From Maylandia zebra (taxonomy: Eukaryota > Chordata > Actinopteri > Cichliformes > Cichlidae), in assembly GCF_041146795.1 (NCBI RefSeq), contig NC_135185.1, forward strand, positions 26,290,529-26,354,528: a stretch of 64,000 nt of DNA, read 5' to 3'. This document shows, one piece after another, positions 16,501-28,551 of this stretch (its first letter is position 1; every line of letters begins with the position of its first letter). Under the pieces are notes generated by a model. It saw only the letters and a program-made list of their open reading frames with translations, searched no databases and was not told the origin of the DNA. Both the position numbers and the translations under genes were made by a program.

Positions 16501-19500
16501 AGCGAAACTAGCGAGCTAACTTCCGCTAGCTTCCTGCTAACTTCTAACTCCGTTAAATGTAATAACTTTTGTTTTCATGGATGCCTGGAAGTTAAACTTT
16601 ATAGTTACACCTGGTAAAGCAGCAATGCTGATCGTTTTATTAAAGATGAAAGAATTTAGACAGTTTTTAACTCTAAGTGATGCTGCAGTGTTGTTTGACC
16701 TGAAGCATACGGAGTTTAGGACCCAGATTACTCCCAGATTTAAGAGCATCTTAGTCCGACAAATATGACAATGACAACGGCCGCTTGCATGTTCTGCAAA
16801 AAAATGTGCTTTGTTGTGTATCTGACGGACAAACACCAAACCAGTTCCACATCACGGAAGTTGCACCATTTTTACAAACCAATTCTGGTTCATCTGTTTC
16901 ACTCAACAATCGGCCATGTGCGTATGAAAACAAAGGCACTGCGCATGCGCGTTTTACTCCCATTCTATCGCGATATTTCATTTTCCTATCGTTGCCTAAC
17001 ATTATACCGGTATTACCGTGAACGGTATAATATGGCCCAGCCCTACTGCTTAGTACAGGAATTATCAATAGTAACTGACAAAGAATAATTATTATGCTAA
17101 GGTTCTTCTGTGTGCACATGGGTTAGATTTATGTACAAAGAAGCAGGCTAAAACACTTTTACAGCATACAATATAATGCCAAACTGAAACTAGGCCACAA
17201 AGCACCCAAATGTTCTATCGGCTGGAGGATTTTCTGAGTCCTCCAACTGAAAGCCAGAAAACTGAAAGCTCAATTTGCATGTGGGTTTGAAGCTCTAATT
17301 TTGGAGTCAGTGCAGAAAACCCTTATGAATAGGTAAATTTTTTACACTCATTCTAAAAAGATTTGACTTGCAAATATGCCCCATTTTTCTTTATCAGCTA
17401 ATATCAGTTACAGATTGCTTGTGTATGTGTGACTGAATACTAAGAATGGATGCTTTTGTCTGTCCTCTGAAAGCTTTGGGAGGCCATCAGTCGTGATCAC
17501 CTGGCACACATTCTGTGTCACACTGAACGCTTCTTATATTTTTGATACTCTTCACGTTGGTTTGGTGAAAATGATAAATGTAGAAACTCATTAATTAATT
17601 TACTGAAACACCCAAAAGTCACCAAAGCAACCAATCCCAGCTCACAAAAAGAAACTGCTGGAATACCTCCATTATGGCCTCTTCGTTGGGCAACAGGTGA
17701 CAAAGCAGGGAGACATATGTCTGACGAAACGTGGCTTGATTAGAAAAGGTGCTGCATTCAGTGCAAGCTTTGGCCAAAACCACAGCTTTGGCAATCTCGC
17801 CCATCTTTTCCAGATGTTTCACCCGCATCTCCATGAAGCCCTCGCCCTCCAAGCTGATATATGCATTAACTAAAGACAGAATTCAAACAAAATCCAAGTC
17901 ACAAATAAAGAAAAAGCCAATGTAGTTCTAAGTAACTATAGTTTTCAAATAAAAAGAACCTAGTTGATTAGATCCTAACCTTCTTCTGGGTTAGTCAGCT
18001 GCCCGGTGAGGAGAGATGTAAGGACAGGGTTGCTCCATGCCCCTCCCTCTCCTGTGATTTGGAGTAATGCTTGAAGGTCTGTGCTTCCATACTGTAGCAG
18101 GGTATCATGGGCAATCTGCACACAACACAAAAATGGTAACGCTAAATACAATAACATTGTTCGGTCAGCATCTTTATAAACATTCATTTTCATGAATACA
18201 AAAAATATAATTATTAAGGGCTATGTTCCCTTTATGGAGGCAGCAGTGCTGCTTTCTCTCTGTTGATGTGTGATAAAATGATAAATGAACAACTCAAAAG
18301 GCTGTCACAGTTTGTGATTCAGCACAAGCGATATTTCATTATCTGCTCTACACCAAGCGAAACGTTTGTCACTGTTCACATCTAAAAAGGAAAACAGGTG
18401 ACAGCTCAGCACAGCCTGGTTTAGAATTACTTTTTCTTTGCTGACAAGTCTGTCTGTAGAAATTAAGACTTTTTTTCCTCCTTTTTGAAATGTCATCAAT
18501 CAATCAATGTCATTCAGCATGTGGGTGAACTAAACTTAATATAGTGACTTCGCAGCCCAAAATCTAGTATCAAAGAAAGTAAGAGTACTTAAAAACCTAT
18601 ATGAGACTTCAGCTACAGAGCTATTACATTCCCATAAATCTTCTCAGTATGTCACAGTTTTGCTCAGCTTGAACATATTGAATCAATTTAGCAACGTATT
18701 CTGCCAACTCTTCAGTGCACATTTGCCACAAGAAATCAAGTCCACAGCCATGCGACCCACCCCATGAGACGGAAGCGCTTCACTTCATCCTTTGGAAACA
18801 AAACTGCTGAATGTAAGAAAAATTGAAACACTATTCTTTTTAAGTCTTGTATCTTTAAATCCTTTGAGAAAATAACTAACTATTTCAAGCCTGATACTGA
18901 AGATATTCACACCTAGATTGGTTTCATATTGAAGTACAGATTTGACAACCTGTGAAGAGTGAGAGGTTATAAAGACAGATGTTTTAGACTCACCACGGGG
19001 TAAATAAAAACAAAACAATGCTGTCCACACCAATTTGAAACAGCTCGTCTTTGGGTTTACTTTTAGGAGGGCTTTTACAGAAAACGCCCAAAGACTCAAC
19101 TTGACCCCCCCCTTCACAGACACACACAAATTTACTTTTCTCTATGCAGTCACCCATCAGCAAACAATGCTTTGAAGGTCCTGTACCTGAACAGAGTGGT
19201 GGAACTGAACCCAGGCTTCATATGGGATTTCATTCTCAGGCACTGACAGCAACAGTTCAAAACAGCTCCTGTAGTAAAAACAAGGAGATGTTTTATGACA
19301 CTATAATAAAACAGTGCAAAACAGAACAGCCAACGACAGTATGAAGAGTGTGCAGAGTATGATCCAACCTTCAAGCCACCATGGCCGCCCCCCTACAAGG
19401 CAGTGTTCCTAATAATTCAATATTAATATTCACTAATATTCCTGTACACATGGATCTGTGTGCATGCCAATTAATATCCTTATAAGTAAGTAAGTAAGTA

Positions 19501-22500
19501 AAATTTATTTATATAGCGCTTTTCACAGATAAAAATCACAAAGTGCTTTACAACACAGGAAATGGGAATATAAAAACAATATAACAGTAAATAAAACAAT
19601 GTAAAACAATAAAACTATAAAAACAGCATAAGAAATTAATCAAATGCTTTTCTAAATAAAAATGTCTTCAGCTGTTTCTTAAAAGAATCAATGGAGTCCG
19701 TGCAGCGAAGAGACAGTGGGAGAGAATTCCACAACCGTGGTACCACAGTCTGAAAGGCCCGATCACCACGAGTTTTAAAACGAGTGCGCGGTACCACCAG
19801 CAGTCTCTGATCTAATGACCTTAAAGCCCGAGAAGATGCATGTGGTTTCAGCAGGTCAGATAAATATTGAGGAGCCTGACCATGTAGGGCCCTAAAGGTT
19901 AGAACTAAAATTTTAAAATGAAACCTAAAATTTACAGGCAACCAGTGAAGGGAGGCCAAGACTGGAGTGATATGCGATCTTCTCTTGGTGCCTGTTAAGA
20001 GACGTGCTGCAGCATTCTGCACAGTCTGAAGACAATTTAAGGCTGATTTGTTAAAACAAGTAAAAAGGCCGTTAGAGTAGTCTAAACGAGAGGAAATAAA
20101 AGCATGAATAATCATCTCAAGTTCAAGCTTTGAACTTAGGCTTCAGGGGATCCTTGTCCAACAAGGATCCCCTGAAGCCTATTACCGCTGACATTAGAGT
20201 GGGGTGCGCCTTCAACAGACAGCCGGTTGCTGGCAAAAAGAGAGAGGCAACCATTTATACCCACATCCACAGACAACTACAATTGTGGTGGGAAGCTGGA
20301 GCATCCAGAGAGAACCCACACGGACCTATGGAGAACATGCAAACACACTGAAACACTGCAGCTGACCAGATACAAAATCTTCTCGCTATGACGTCAGTGA
20401 CAATAACTGCATAGTACACAAATATTGAAAAGTGAAGGTGCTTCAATTATTTTGTTTCGTTGCATCAAAACATTTTCAGCAGTGGCCAACTCGTTTGACC
20501 GTACGTCCACAGCTTTTTTTAATTCTTCAAGCACCATTCTGTAGGCTTGTGTAAAGATATTTGCACACAAATTGTCTAATTACCAAATAATGGTTATACA
20601 AATGTGTCCATTCACATACGAGTTTCTGTTCAGATAGCATATTGGTTTTAACCACCATAACTGCGCTTTACGTGTCAGTTAATAAGTGGGCTGATTTCAC
20701 TTAAGGTCTTTGTATGTTATAACTTGGCTCTTCTCCATGGCTGGCTAACAGACCAACAACAACATAAGCAAGAGTAGCCCACTCCATCTGACAAAGCACA
20801 CCCTCTACATGTAGACTGGCAGTCTGTGACTGCCCACAGATTCTTTTAGCTACCTCAAGAAAAAAGAAAAAAAAAAAAAACTCCCAAAAAACAAAACAAC
20901 AACAGCATTCCATGTTTACAAGTATGTGCATCCCTCCTAACCAGAAATGTATGCTTTTCTTCATCACTAACCTAGCATTGCAAATTGTTGTGTAGTTTGT
21001 GTACAAGCAAGCGGCCACATGTTGCAAACTGCAGCAAAAACAGGTAAACAAAATGTGCATTCAAACAGTGTTTTTAAACCTAAAAACAAATCAGCATGCT
21101 GAAGAAGTTTAACATACCGTTCACATGACTAATACAGTTTATTCAGGATAACAGTGGATTTTCAGTGCACATGTAATGAGACAACTCCCTACACCTTTGA
21201 TCGCATCATGCCTCTAAACCTTTCCTGGCTGAAGACGTATGACTGGTCCTAGCAATGAACACAAAGGCACAAATCTCTGACCTAGTTCAGCTCATGTTGA
21301 GAAAGTCACAAAATATCTTAGATAACTCATTTGTAGTACGAGACCTTTAATGCCCCTTCAAGGACGTCTTGAAGCACATCTAATCCCAAACAACAGCCAC
21401 TCAATCCCAGTCAGTGTGAGCTTTGATTTCTTTTTGTTTTGGTTTGCAAATGACAGTTACTTAAACTAATATTTTTAAATGACAAAACCAATAATGCTAT
21501 AGCCTTTAAAAAAAATAAATAACAATAATAATAATAATAATAATCATCAGTTAGTACCAGGAAGCACAGCATGCATATAACTGTGCACAAAATGAAGAAC
21601 AAAATTAGCTGAGGTTATTATTACAGTTACCACTGCTTACGTTTTACACTTAGTATCACTGCATACCTCAGATTTAAACCATAGCTGTGACATTTACATC
21701 AATTTACAAAACCACTTATTTCCTGTGTTGGCAATTTACCCTCTATATTTCAGCAATGTTTTCCCATTTTCAACGTATAAATGTACTTTTATGCCCTGGG
21801 CAGAGGCAGGCTGCAATTGCACCAAATCGGTTGGAGGATTTCCATAATATTTAGTTTCTTGTTTGTACTCGGACTGTTGTGAGAAAGCTAAAAGTCTTTC
21901 ATATTAGGAAAGCCACCTATTGTACTATGTCTCTTTCTGGACTCCTGTATGCATATAAAAGCTTTGCTCACTCTACAGGACGAGTGCTTTATTGGTGTTT
22001 CGTTACCCATTCAAATATGGGGGGAAAAAAAAAAAAAAAAAAAAAAAACACACGCACACAGTCATTGATATACATACTGCAAAAACATTTGTTTAATGTT
22101 CTTAGACCAATGACGTATCTGGAATATTTCATTTGTACATTCTCCCCAACTCCATGTTCTGCTTTGAATTTATTAAGCAAAGCAAAGAAAGAAAAAAAAG
22201 GAAGCGAAACTGAAACAAAAAATAAAACTGAACCCAACAGAAAAAGACATGTTAAGAAGGCTGAACGGAAAAAAGCGCCAGGATCATCAGTGCCTCGGAA
22301 TAGCGGCAGGCATATGGAGAACACGAATAAAGCATTTAGTCAGATTGCAAAGTGTACTTGTGAGGATTGGCAGATGGAAAAGAGGGAGACTAGACTCACT
22401 CCCACTGGTTAATAGTTATTACCACTTAGGAAAGAAACAATCAGCGTTGGTGTCTTTAATTGTCAACGCTTGATCTCATTTTCAGACAGCACAAGCCTGC

Positions 22501-25500
22501 TGTATAGGTGTAATGACTTGAGTTTACAGAAAATGCTTGAATTTGAGCTACATTAGACAAAGTTGAGTGAGCAGGCTATTAAGGACTTTGTAAATAATTG
22601 AAGAAGCTGAGGGGAGTGCAGCTGTAGAGAAAACAATATAAAAAATTAAAAAAAATAAAGGAAAATGTGTTTTTATAATCTGTGTAAAACAATCCTTTCT
22701 TGAATTTTATTAATATAAAATATGTTTTGACCAAATGATTTGCCTGCTGATTGAGGAATTGGTATTATTGCTTCTCTGATCAGGAGTGAGGATATTGTTC
22801 GTGTAAAACTGCTCTCTCGGTGGTGCTGCAGGTAAAGCCGTTTGCAAGTGGTAAAAGATGGAGCCCTGCAATAGAACTGTAGTAAACAGGCTTCCTGTCT
22901 AACCAGAGAAGATGAAGGCTGAAGACACAAACTCTCAGAAGAGCTATTCACTGGAAACTAGTAGACAGAGAGAGGACAGGCCCACCTGCCCCATCCCTCT
23001 CGCTGTGGGGAATGAGGCACAAGGGGGGGATGTTACTGTGAACAGGTCTCAGGTGGCCCACCCCCACAGAACGCATGCAAAATAACCCAATCTGATCCTG
23101 CAGGAGGTGTTTGTATCAGACTCAGTCACTTCTCTAGTCTACTGCATTTCTTTTCTGTTTGGTGCTTTCACTTCCTTTTGCAGTGCACACTCAGAGCCTG
23201 TATGACACACTACCAAGAATGTTGATTCCAAGTTCCAAGTTCAACTTTATTGTCACTTCAACCATATACAGTTTAAAAATACACAGTGAGGCGAAACAAC
23301 GTTCCTCCAGGAACCAAGGTGCTACAAGACAAGTTAGTGCAAAAATAATAATAATATATAATATATCTAGTAATAATATTGTGCAAAAGAGCATTTACAG
23401 GTTGGTGTGTGCGATGGTTTGGTGGTGTAGGTCAGTGTGTTTGCGCTTTGTGTTGGTTAGTCAGTCCAGTCTCAATGTTTTGAGGTATTTGAGTTAAGCT
23501 GAGTGATAATGTTAGTGTATGTGTGTGTGTGCGTGTTTATCAGTCAGTCCCTTTTTGCTGAGGAGACGAATGGCTTGTGGAAAAAAGCTGTTGCACAGTC
23601 TGGATGTGCGTGCCCGAATGCATCGGTACCTTTTTCCAGATGGCAGGAGTGTAAAGAGTGTGTGAGAGGGGTGTGTCCGATCAGCCACAATGCTGGTGGC
23701 TTTGCGAATGCAGCGTGTGGTGTAGATGTCCTCAATAGAGGGTAGAGAGACCCCGATGATCTTCTCTGCTGTTCCCACTATCCGCTGTAGGGTCTTGCGG
23801 TCTGATATGGCACAGCTCCCAAACCAGACAGTGATGCAGCCGCTCAGGATGCTCTCAATAGTTCCTCTATAGAAGGTGGTCAGGATCGGTGGTGGAAGCC
23901 GGGCCTTTCTCAGTCTTCTCAGAAAGAAGAGACGCTGTTGGGCTTTCTTGTGCAGGGAGCTGGTGTTGAGGGACCAGCCGAGGTCCTTCTCCAGGTGTAC
24001 ACCCAGGAATTTGGTGCTGTCAACGATCTCCACAGAGGAGCCGTTGATGCTCAGCGGTGAGTGGTCGCCTCGTGTCCTCCTAAAGTCAACAACCATCTCT
24101 TTTGTCTTGTCAACATTCAGAGACAGGTTGTTGTCCTTACACCAGTCCGTTAGTCTCTGCACTTCCTCTCTGTACGCTGACTCGTCGTTCTTGCTAATGA
24201 GACCCACCACGGTCGTGTCATCAGCGAATTTAATGATGTGATTTGAACTGTGTGTTGCTACACAGTCATGAGTCAGCAGTGTGAACAGCAGAGGACTGAG
24301 CACACAGCCTTGTGGGGCCCCAGTGCTCAGTGTGGTGGTGCTGGAGGTGCAGTTCCCGATCCGTACTGACTGAGGCCTTCCGGTCAGAAAGTCCAGGATC
24401 CAGTTGCAGAGGGAGGTGTTCAGGCCTAACAGGCTCAGCTTTCCGATCAGTTGTTGGGGGATGATCGTGTTAAATGCTGAGCTGAAATCTATGTACAGCA
24501 TTCGGACGTGTGAGTCCTTCTTGTCCAAGTGTGTCAGGGCAAGATGGAGTGCAGTGGAGATGGCGTCGTCCGTTGAGCGGTTATGGCGGTATGCAAATTG
24601 CATTGGGTCCAGTGAGGGGGGCAGCAGGGTCTTGATGTGTCTCATGACGAGCCGTTCGAAGCACTTCATGATGGTGGGTGTAAGTGCGATAGGGCGGTAG
24701 TCATTGAGACAGGACACAGAAGACTTCTTGGGCACGGGGACGATGGTGGTGGCCTTGAAGCACGTGGGGACAACGGCACTGCTCAGAGAGATGTTGAAGA
24801 TGTCGGTGAGAACATTTGCCAGCTGATCAGCACATTCTCTGAGCACTCTGCCTGGGATGTTGTCTGGTCCAGCAGCTTTACGTGGATTGACTCTGCGTAG
24901 AGTTTTCCTCACCTCAGCTGTAGTGAGACACAGGACCTGGTTGTTCGGAGGAGGGGTGGTCTTCCTCGCCGCCACGTCGTTCTGCCTGTCGAACCGAGCA
25001 TAGAAGTTGTTAAGCACATCTGGGAGGGAGCCGTCACTGTCACAGGCAGGTGGTGTCGTCCTGTAGTTAGCGATGGCTTGTAAGCCCTGCCACATGCGTC
25101 GTGTGTCGCCGCTGTCCTTAAAGTGGTTGTGGATTCTCTGGGCGTGTGCGCGCTTCGCCTCTCTGATGGCCCGAGAAAGTTCAGCCCTCGCTCTTCTAAG
25201 CGCCACCTTATCTCCCTCTTTGAAGGCAGAGTCTCGGGTCCTTAGAAGTCCACGCACTTCCGCAGTAATCCACGGTTTCTGGTTGGGTCGTGAGATGATG
25301 ATCTTGGAGACAGTGACGTCATCGGTGCACTTGTTGATATAGCTGGACACTGATGATGTGTACTCCTCCAAGTCAGTGAAGTCGCCGTAAGTTGCAGCCT
25401 CTCTAAACATGTTCCAGTCAGTGCTCTCAAAACAGTCCTGAAGAGCAGAGATGGCTCCTGCTGGCCAGGTTTTCACCTGCTTCAGAACCGGTTTTGATCG

Positions 25501-28500
25501 CCTGACGAGTGGTCTGTATGCTGGAATTAGCATAACAGAGATGTGGTCTGAGTAGCCGAGGTGGGGGCGGGGCTCTGCCCGATATGCGCCGGGGATGTTT
25601 GTGTAAACAAGATCCAGCGTGTTTTCTCCCCTCGTTGCAAAGTCCACATACTGATGGAATCTAGGAAGCACTGACTTGAGATTTGCATGGTTGAAGTCCC
25701 CAGCAACAATAAACAGTCCATCCGGGTGTGTATTTTGCAGTTCACTGAGCTTTGTATACAATTCCCATAGCGCTTCCTTAGCATTAGCGCTAGGTGGAAT
25801 GTACACTCCGATAATGAAAACAGTGGTGAATTCCCGTGGTAAGTAAAAAGGTCTGCATCTAACAGTCACAAACTCCACCAGCGATGAGCAATAACTAGAG
25901 ACTAGCACAGAGTTCTTGCACCATTTCTCGTTGATGTAAACACACAAGCCGCCACCGCGAGTCTTACCGCACAGAGCTGCATTTCTGTCGGCGCGAAACG
26001 AGGCGATTTTTGTAATGTTAAAATTAAAAAAAAAAAAAAAAAAAAAAAAGGCTGTGTATCCAAAAACATTAAGTTACACTAGTAAAAAAACATGTTGGTA
26101 TTCCTTTTGTTTCAAAGCATAATAACTGAGTTTGATATACCTGACATGACATTTGTTGTGATATGACTATTACACATGCACACAATACGTATAGCCTTTG
26201 TCTATACAAGTTATATTGAAATGATTTCAAATTGCTCCCATGCATAAACCAGACATTCAAACTACTTTGACACCTATGACACCTCGCACACATTCTCATG
26301 AGATAATCAATTGCTTATCTCTCATAATTCAGTATATTTTACAGTACTCACAAAGCTAGCCGCTTCAAAACGAGGGCCACTCTGTCGGACTCTGCCGTGA
26401 GGTGGGATCGAGCTGAAGCAAAGCAGTTTATGGACAGACAGTAGACCTCCAGAAGAGGCAGCCCATGTTCCATGGAATTCCTGCTTCCAGCATAGTGCAT
26501 CAGTGCCTGCAAAGACACACAAAGGCATCAGAAACTGAAAAAAATTGTTGATGAAGCAGATTTGAAAGTAGAGTAGAAATATGTAGTAGCAATGTTCAAA
26601 AACTACAACCAGAAGAGGAAGCATTTGCCATGGATGATCAAAGGTTTTCACCTTAGGGAGATGCCTGTCTATACCTGATTGATCCCAGCTGACACACTGT
26701 CTGGTGTGTGCCTGCTGTGCTCCAGATTGGGCCTGAGGGGACTTAACTGTTGCTTTAAAACAAAAAAAGGAAGGAAGACTTCATACAGTACATGATCATC
26801 ACACATACATAATGATCTCATACTGTATATGACCATTAAATTTGAGTTCTTGGGATGATTCAACCTGGTATAATTTCACACAATTTAAAACAGAATCAAA
26901 TTCAATTAATTAAATTAATATTACCTACAAGAAACAGGTGTTTTATATAACTCAACATTTACTGTTAACAGGGAGGAAGGTCTCGTTTCGCGCAAATACT
27001 CAGCGATCAGCTGTCCTTCAGGAACAGAGAAGTCAACATCTACACCCATCTGTCACCTGCTTGTAGTTGGTGGGTATACACATTAAATCATCATAGCGCT
27101 ATCAGCATCCCAGGAGTCTCATTTGCCAGATAGAAGGAACTTTTCTAGGTGGTTCTCGTGCCCACAGAGGCACTAAATTAATTCCCCTCTGTCTAAATAT
27201 ACAGTACCCTCTCAAAGGAAGGTAGGAATAAAGTCTAGGCCCTAAAGACCTACATCAGTGTACTAATTACATCCCTGAGATTTCCGACTGGAATTGGGAG
27301 TCACACAGATCTTTTTGCCTTTGTTTTACGAAAACCTGGAAGATTGAAGTTAAAACTGTACTGAAATTGAGTTTTAGTGTTAAATCAAGTGTCATTTTAC
27401 ACAGTTACCAACACCAAACATGGGAACGCATACAATCTTTCAACTTACTTATAAGGGGGAAGTTAGAGCTGTTGAAATCATTGAGAAATATTCAAAAGCA
27501 GACCTGTCAGGGTGAACTAGCTAATGAATTACTCCTGCTATACCATTCTCAAAGGCTGCTGAACAGGTTTCAAGGGAAGCTCTCTAATGGTTGAAAAACT
27601 TGCAGAGTCCCTTAAGCAGCAAAAATGAAAGTGATACCTAGTTTTTAGTTAAATCAGATCCTTTAGAAAGCGGAAGCCACAGTAATTTCCCTACCATGAT
27701 GACTAGATTTGTGTTTTAACTGGACTCCAATCTAAGATTTCTTTAAGGGAGACTAAAAATCTCCATTGTCGTAACTGACAGATGCGCAGGTTTAGAAACT
27801 GTCACATTTCAAGAGCACAGGAAAAGCGTATTTTCTTGAAAGTGGTCAAAATGCAACACTCCTTAGTAGCTAAACGCCCCCCAACAACAAAAATATTATG
27901 ATAAACATATCTCGACGCTGCCCCGCCCCACAGGCATGCAGTAATACATGATCTGCAAACTGTGTCAATAAATTCATACAAACATCTGTATTACATTTTC
28001 TTCGTTGCCACCATAATCACTTCCCAAATAAAGCAAAGCTAAAAGACCTTTGATCTTTGAATGTAAGGCGACTCGAACCTGCAAATTGAGCAACAAATCA
28101 CTGAGCTGCAAATAAGTCCAACGGCCGTGAGTTGTTTGGGTGTAAAAATAATAATAATAATAATGACAAAAAACACAAAAGCATATGCAAATATGCGCAA
28201 AAATAAACGTACTGCAATTGGGTGTAATCCTAACCTAAACTTGGCCAGTTAGCTAACAGGCCAGCAATCGTTGCTGGTAATTCTGCTTGCGGGATGCGAG
28301 AGGGAAAAAAACAGTCCTCGGTGAGCTAACGATAGGCTAATTGTAGCTTCGATGCTGCATGTACACATTACCTGACAGAAGTTATCGCAGTACTCCGTGG
28401 AAGACGCTACGGAGATTTCTTGTTGCCTGAGGACGTCCTCGAAAGCTCTCAGTGTGGCCAGCAGGTTTTCCATTGCAACTAGGGTATCTTCGGCCGTGTC

Positions 28501-28551
28501 CAGGGCCCAGTCGCTCCATTCGTGCTCTGGTTCGACATTATTCTCCGCCAT
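4190..28551 (-). CDS. rlf: Zinc finger protein Rlf (rearranged L-myc fusion), complete CDS
   Basis: RLF is a large nuclear C2H2 zinc-finger protein related to ZNF292 and implicated in chromatin and transcription control. Eight coding exons on the minus strand join in frame: 28372-28551, 26352-26506, 19187-19268, 17980-18115, 17667-17869, 11045-11181, 10744-10885 and 4190-8806. They give 5,652 nt, or 1,883 residues, against about 1,914 in human. The N-terminal third matches RLF: exon 1 ends [19 protein letters not shown], exon 3 has [15 protein letters not shown], exon 5 [14 protein letters not shown] and exon 6 [17 protein letters not shown]. The 4.6-kb last exon holds about 14 C2H2 fingers, roughly residues 530-1530, with acidic linkers between, as in the family. 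An in-frame ATG at 28599 would add 16 residues; 28551 is preferred for its better context (A at -3, G at +4). Introns hold several transposons, listed separately. Confidence 0.95.
9295..10686. mobile_element. Non-autonomous hAT element in rlf intron 7 (8-bp TSD)
   Basis: The ends are imperfect inverted repeats: the left begins TAGAGCTGGGCGATAT and the right, reverse complemented, begins TAGACCTGGGCGATAG. A perfect 8-bp duplication CAAACAAC lies immediately outside both ends, at 9287-9294 and 10687-10694. The 1,392-bp body has no transposase frame. It holds a pure T-run (about 10553-10582) and ATCGCGATA-rich subterminal repeats. TSD length and the TAG-type ends indicate the hAT superfamily. 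Its right end is only 57 bp downstream (in rlf sense) of the rlf exon 7 splice donor. Confidence 0.85.
11652..15029 (-). mobile_element. Full-length RTE-clade (Rex3-like) LINE in rlf intron 5
   Basis: A complete-looking non-LTR retrotransposon lies on the minus strand, the same sense as rlf. It is flanked by a 12-bp target-site duplication CTCATACTAGTC at 11640-11651 and 15030-15041. It has a GC-rich leader (about 14880-15029), an apurinic-type endonuclease and a reverse transcriptase, and ends in a GATG-repeat tail, the hallmark of fish Rex3/RTE elements. The perfect TSD, full length and only three obvious lesions point to a recent insertion. The family name comes from the tail and protein motifs, not from a database match. 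Confidence 0.88.
11669..14870 (-). pseudogene. Broken endonuclease-reverse transcriptase ORF of the Rex3-like LINE
   Basis: The endonuclease part (about 13600-14870) contains [29 protein letters not shown] and the catalytic-type STDHHLVVS. The RT part (11669-13578) contains [23 protein letters not shown] and the catalytic box FADDVVLLA. The C-terminal domain ends near 11669. Three lesions stop it making protein. A C-run at about 14209-14232 on plus (G-run in the ORF) shifts the frame. An in-frame TGA at 13600-13602 looks like a CpG decay of CGA. A frameshift near 13045-13055 separates the pre-RT region from the RT core. Between these lesions the frame is open, so the copy is young but inactive as it stands. 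Confidence 0.85.
15603..17045. mobile_element. Non-autonomous hAT element in rlf intron 5 (8-bp TSD)
   Basis: The left end begins TAGAGCAGGGCGATATGGCC and the right end, reverse complemented, begins TAGGGCTGGGCCATAT. A perfect 8-bp duplication CTGCTTAG lies at 15595-15602 and 17046-17053. The 1,443-bp body has no transposase frame. Subterminal sequence is rich in ATATCG/CGATAT words. Internally, from about 15950, a stretch beginning CGCATTTTTCGGACCATAAG resembles the end of another common fish DNA repeat, so this element may be composite. The TSD fits the hAT preference nTnnnnAn. Confidence 0.85.
19487..20118 (-). mobile_element. 5'-truncated non-LTR retrotransposon (L2-like) C-terminal remnant, rlf intron 2
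   Basis: An open minus-strand frame (19636-20115, 159 codons) carries the LINE C-terminal signature [29 protein letters not shown] and a final [11 protein letters not shown]. It is followed by a 3' UTR with the GCGCTATATAAATAAATTTT motif and a (TTAC)n tail at about 19487-19502. The element has lost everything 5' of the RT C-terminus. The frame is unusually intact for a truncated copy. The exact clade (L2 or a related clade) is inferred. Confidence 0.75.
20119..20181. repeat. Two adjacent palindromes, including a perfect 21-bp hairpin
   Basis: At 20119-20137 AAGTTCA is separated by 5 nt from TGAACTT. Directly after it, 20137-20157 and 20161-20181 are exact reverse complements (core AGGCTTCAGGGGATCCTTGT) around the 3-nt loop CCA. 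This starts where the neighbouring truncated LINE ends. Function is unknown; it could be an element end, a fold-back left by insertion, or a structured RNA. Confidence 0.8.
20182..20350. repeat. Dispersed repeat fragment with the fish 'GAGAGAACCCACAC' motif
   Basis: The stretch reading GGAAGCTGGAGCATCCAGAG followed by AGAACCCACACGGACC and GGAGAACATGCAAACACA resembles a dispersed repeat common in teleost genomes. The resemblance is from memory only. No ORF of interest is seen. Confidence 0.45.
23224..26013 (-). mobile_element. 5'-truncated Rex1-like (CR1-clade) LINE in rlf intron 2
   Basis: This is a minus-strand element, same sense as rlf. The uninterrupted frame 23512-25947 encodes 811 codons, and readable endonuclease sequence continues up to about 26010. 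Endonuclease motifs AGDFNHANL (near residue 86) and SDHISV (near 135) precede RT motifs [11 protein letters not shown] (near 490), [10 protein letters not shown] (near 546) and the catalytic FADDTT (574-579). The 3' UTR ends in a short CCAAGTT repeat next to AACTTTATTG. The N-terminal endonuclease is missing. AATGTT beside both ends (23218-23223, 26014-26019) may be a short TSD. The absence of stops over 2.4 kb marks a recent copy. Confidence 0.88.
23512..25947 (-). CDS. Rex1-like LINE polyprotein ORF (endonuclease C-part plus reverse transcriptase), open
   Basis: This frame is reported separately because it is fully open. The predicted product has the C-terminal part of an AP-type endonuclease, a full set of RT motifs with an intact FADD at residues 574-577, and a C-terminal region ending near [12 protein letters not shown]. 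It lacks the N-terminal endonuclease residues, so the copy could not complete retrotransposition on its own. Expression other than as rlf intron RNA is not indicated. Confidence 0.8.
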   Translation of the reverse strand: MCVYINEKWCKNSVLVSSYCSSLVEFVTVRCRPFYLPREFTTVFIIGVYIPPSANAKEALWELYTKLSELQNTHPDGLFIVAGDFNHANLKSVLPRFHQYVDFATRGENTLDLVYTNIPGAYRAEPRPHLGYSDHISVMLIPAYRPLVRRSKPVLKQVKTWPAGAISALQDCFESTDWNMFREAATYGDFTDLEEYTSSVSSYINKCTDDVTVSKIIISRPNQKPWITAEVRGLLRTRDSAFKEGDKVALRRARAELSRAIREAKRAHAQRIHNHFKDSGDTRRMWQGLQAIANYRTTPPACDSDGSLPDVLNNFYARFDRQNDVAARKTTPPPNNQVLCLTTAEVRKTLRRVNPRKAAGPDNIPGRVLRECADQLANVLTDIFNISLSSAVVPTCFKATTIVPVPKKSSVSCLNDYRPIALTPTIMKCFERLVMRHIKTLLPPSLDPMQFAYRHNRSTDDAISTALHLALTHLDKKDSHVRMLYIDFSSAFNTIIPQQLIGKLSLLGLNTSLCNWILDFLTGRPQSVRIGNCTSSTTTLSTGAPQGCVLSPLLFTLLTHDCVATHSSNHIIKFADDTTVVGLISKNDESAYREEVQRLTDWCKDNNLSLNVDKTKEMVVDFRRTRGDHSPLSINGSSVEIVDSTKFLGVHLEKDLGWSLNTSSLHKKAQQRLFFLRRLRKARLPPPILTTFYRGTIESILSGCITVWFGSCAISDRKTLQRIVGTAEKIIGVSLPSIEDIYTTRCIRKATSIVADRTHPSHTLFTLLPSGKRYRCIRARTSRLCNSFFPQAIRLLSKKGLTDKHAHTHIH
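26027..26049 (+). repeat. A-homopolymer at the 5' edge of the Rex1-like LINE
   Basis: A nearly pure A-run on plus abuts the truncated 5' end of the minus-strand LINE. It lies on the opposite strand from a retrotransposition tail, so it is probably pre-existing target sequence or slippage. Confidence 0.6.

Noticed and set aside
16537-17119. ORFs of 60-120 codons on both strands
   Set aside because: Lie within or over the edge of the hAT element and show no transposase motif.
20701-21060. 119-codon minus ORF considered as an extra rlf exon
   Set aside because: Contains an A-run-derived Phe tract, does not match RLF, and exons 2 and 3 already join in frame without it.
21879-22412. 177-codon plus-strand ORF with a long Lys run
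   Set aside because: Driven by an A-homopolymer and low complexity; no conserved domain or splice logic.
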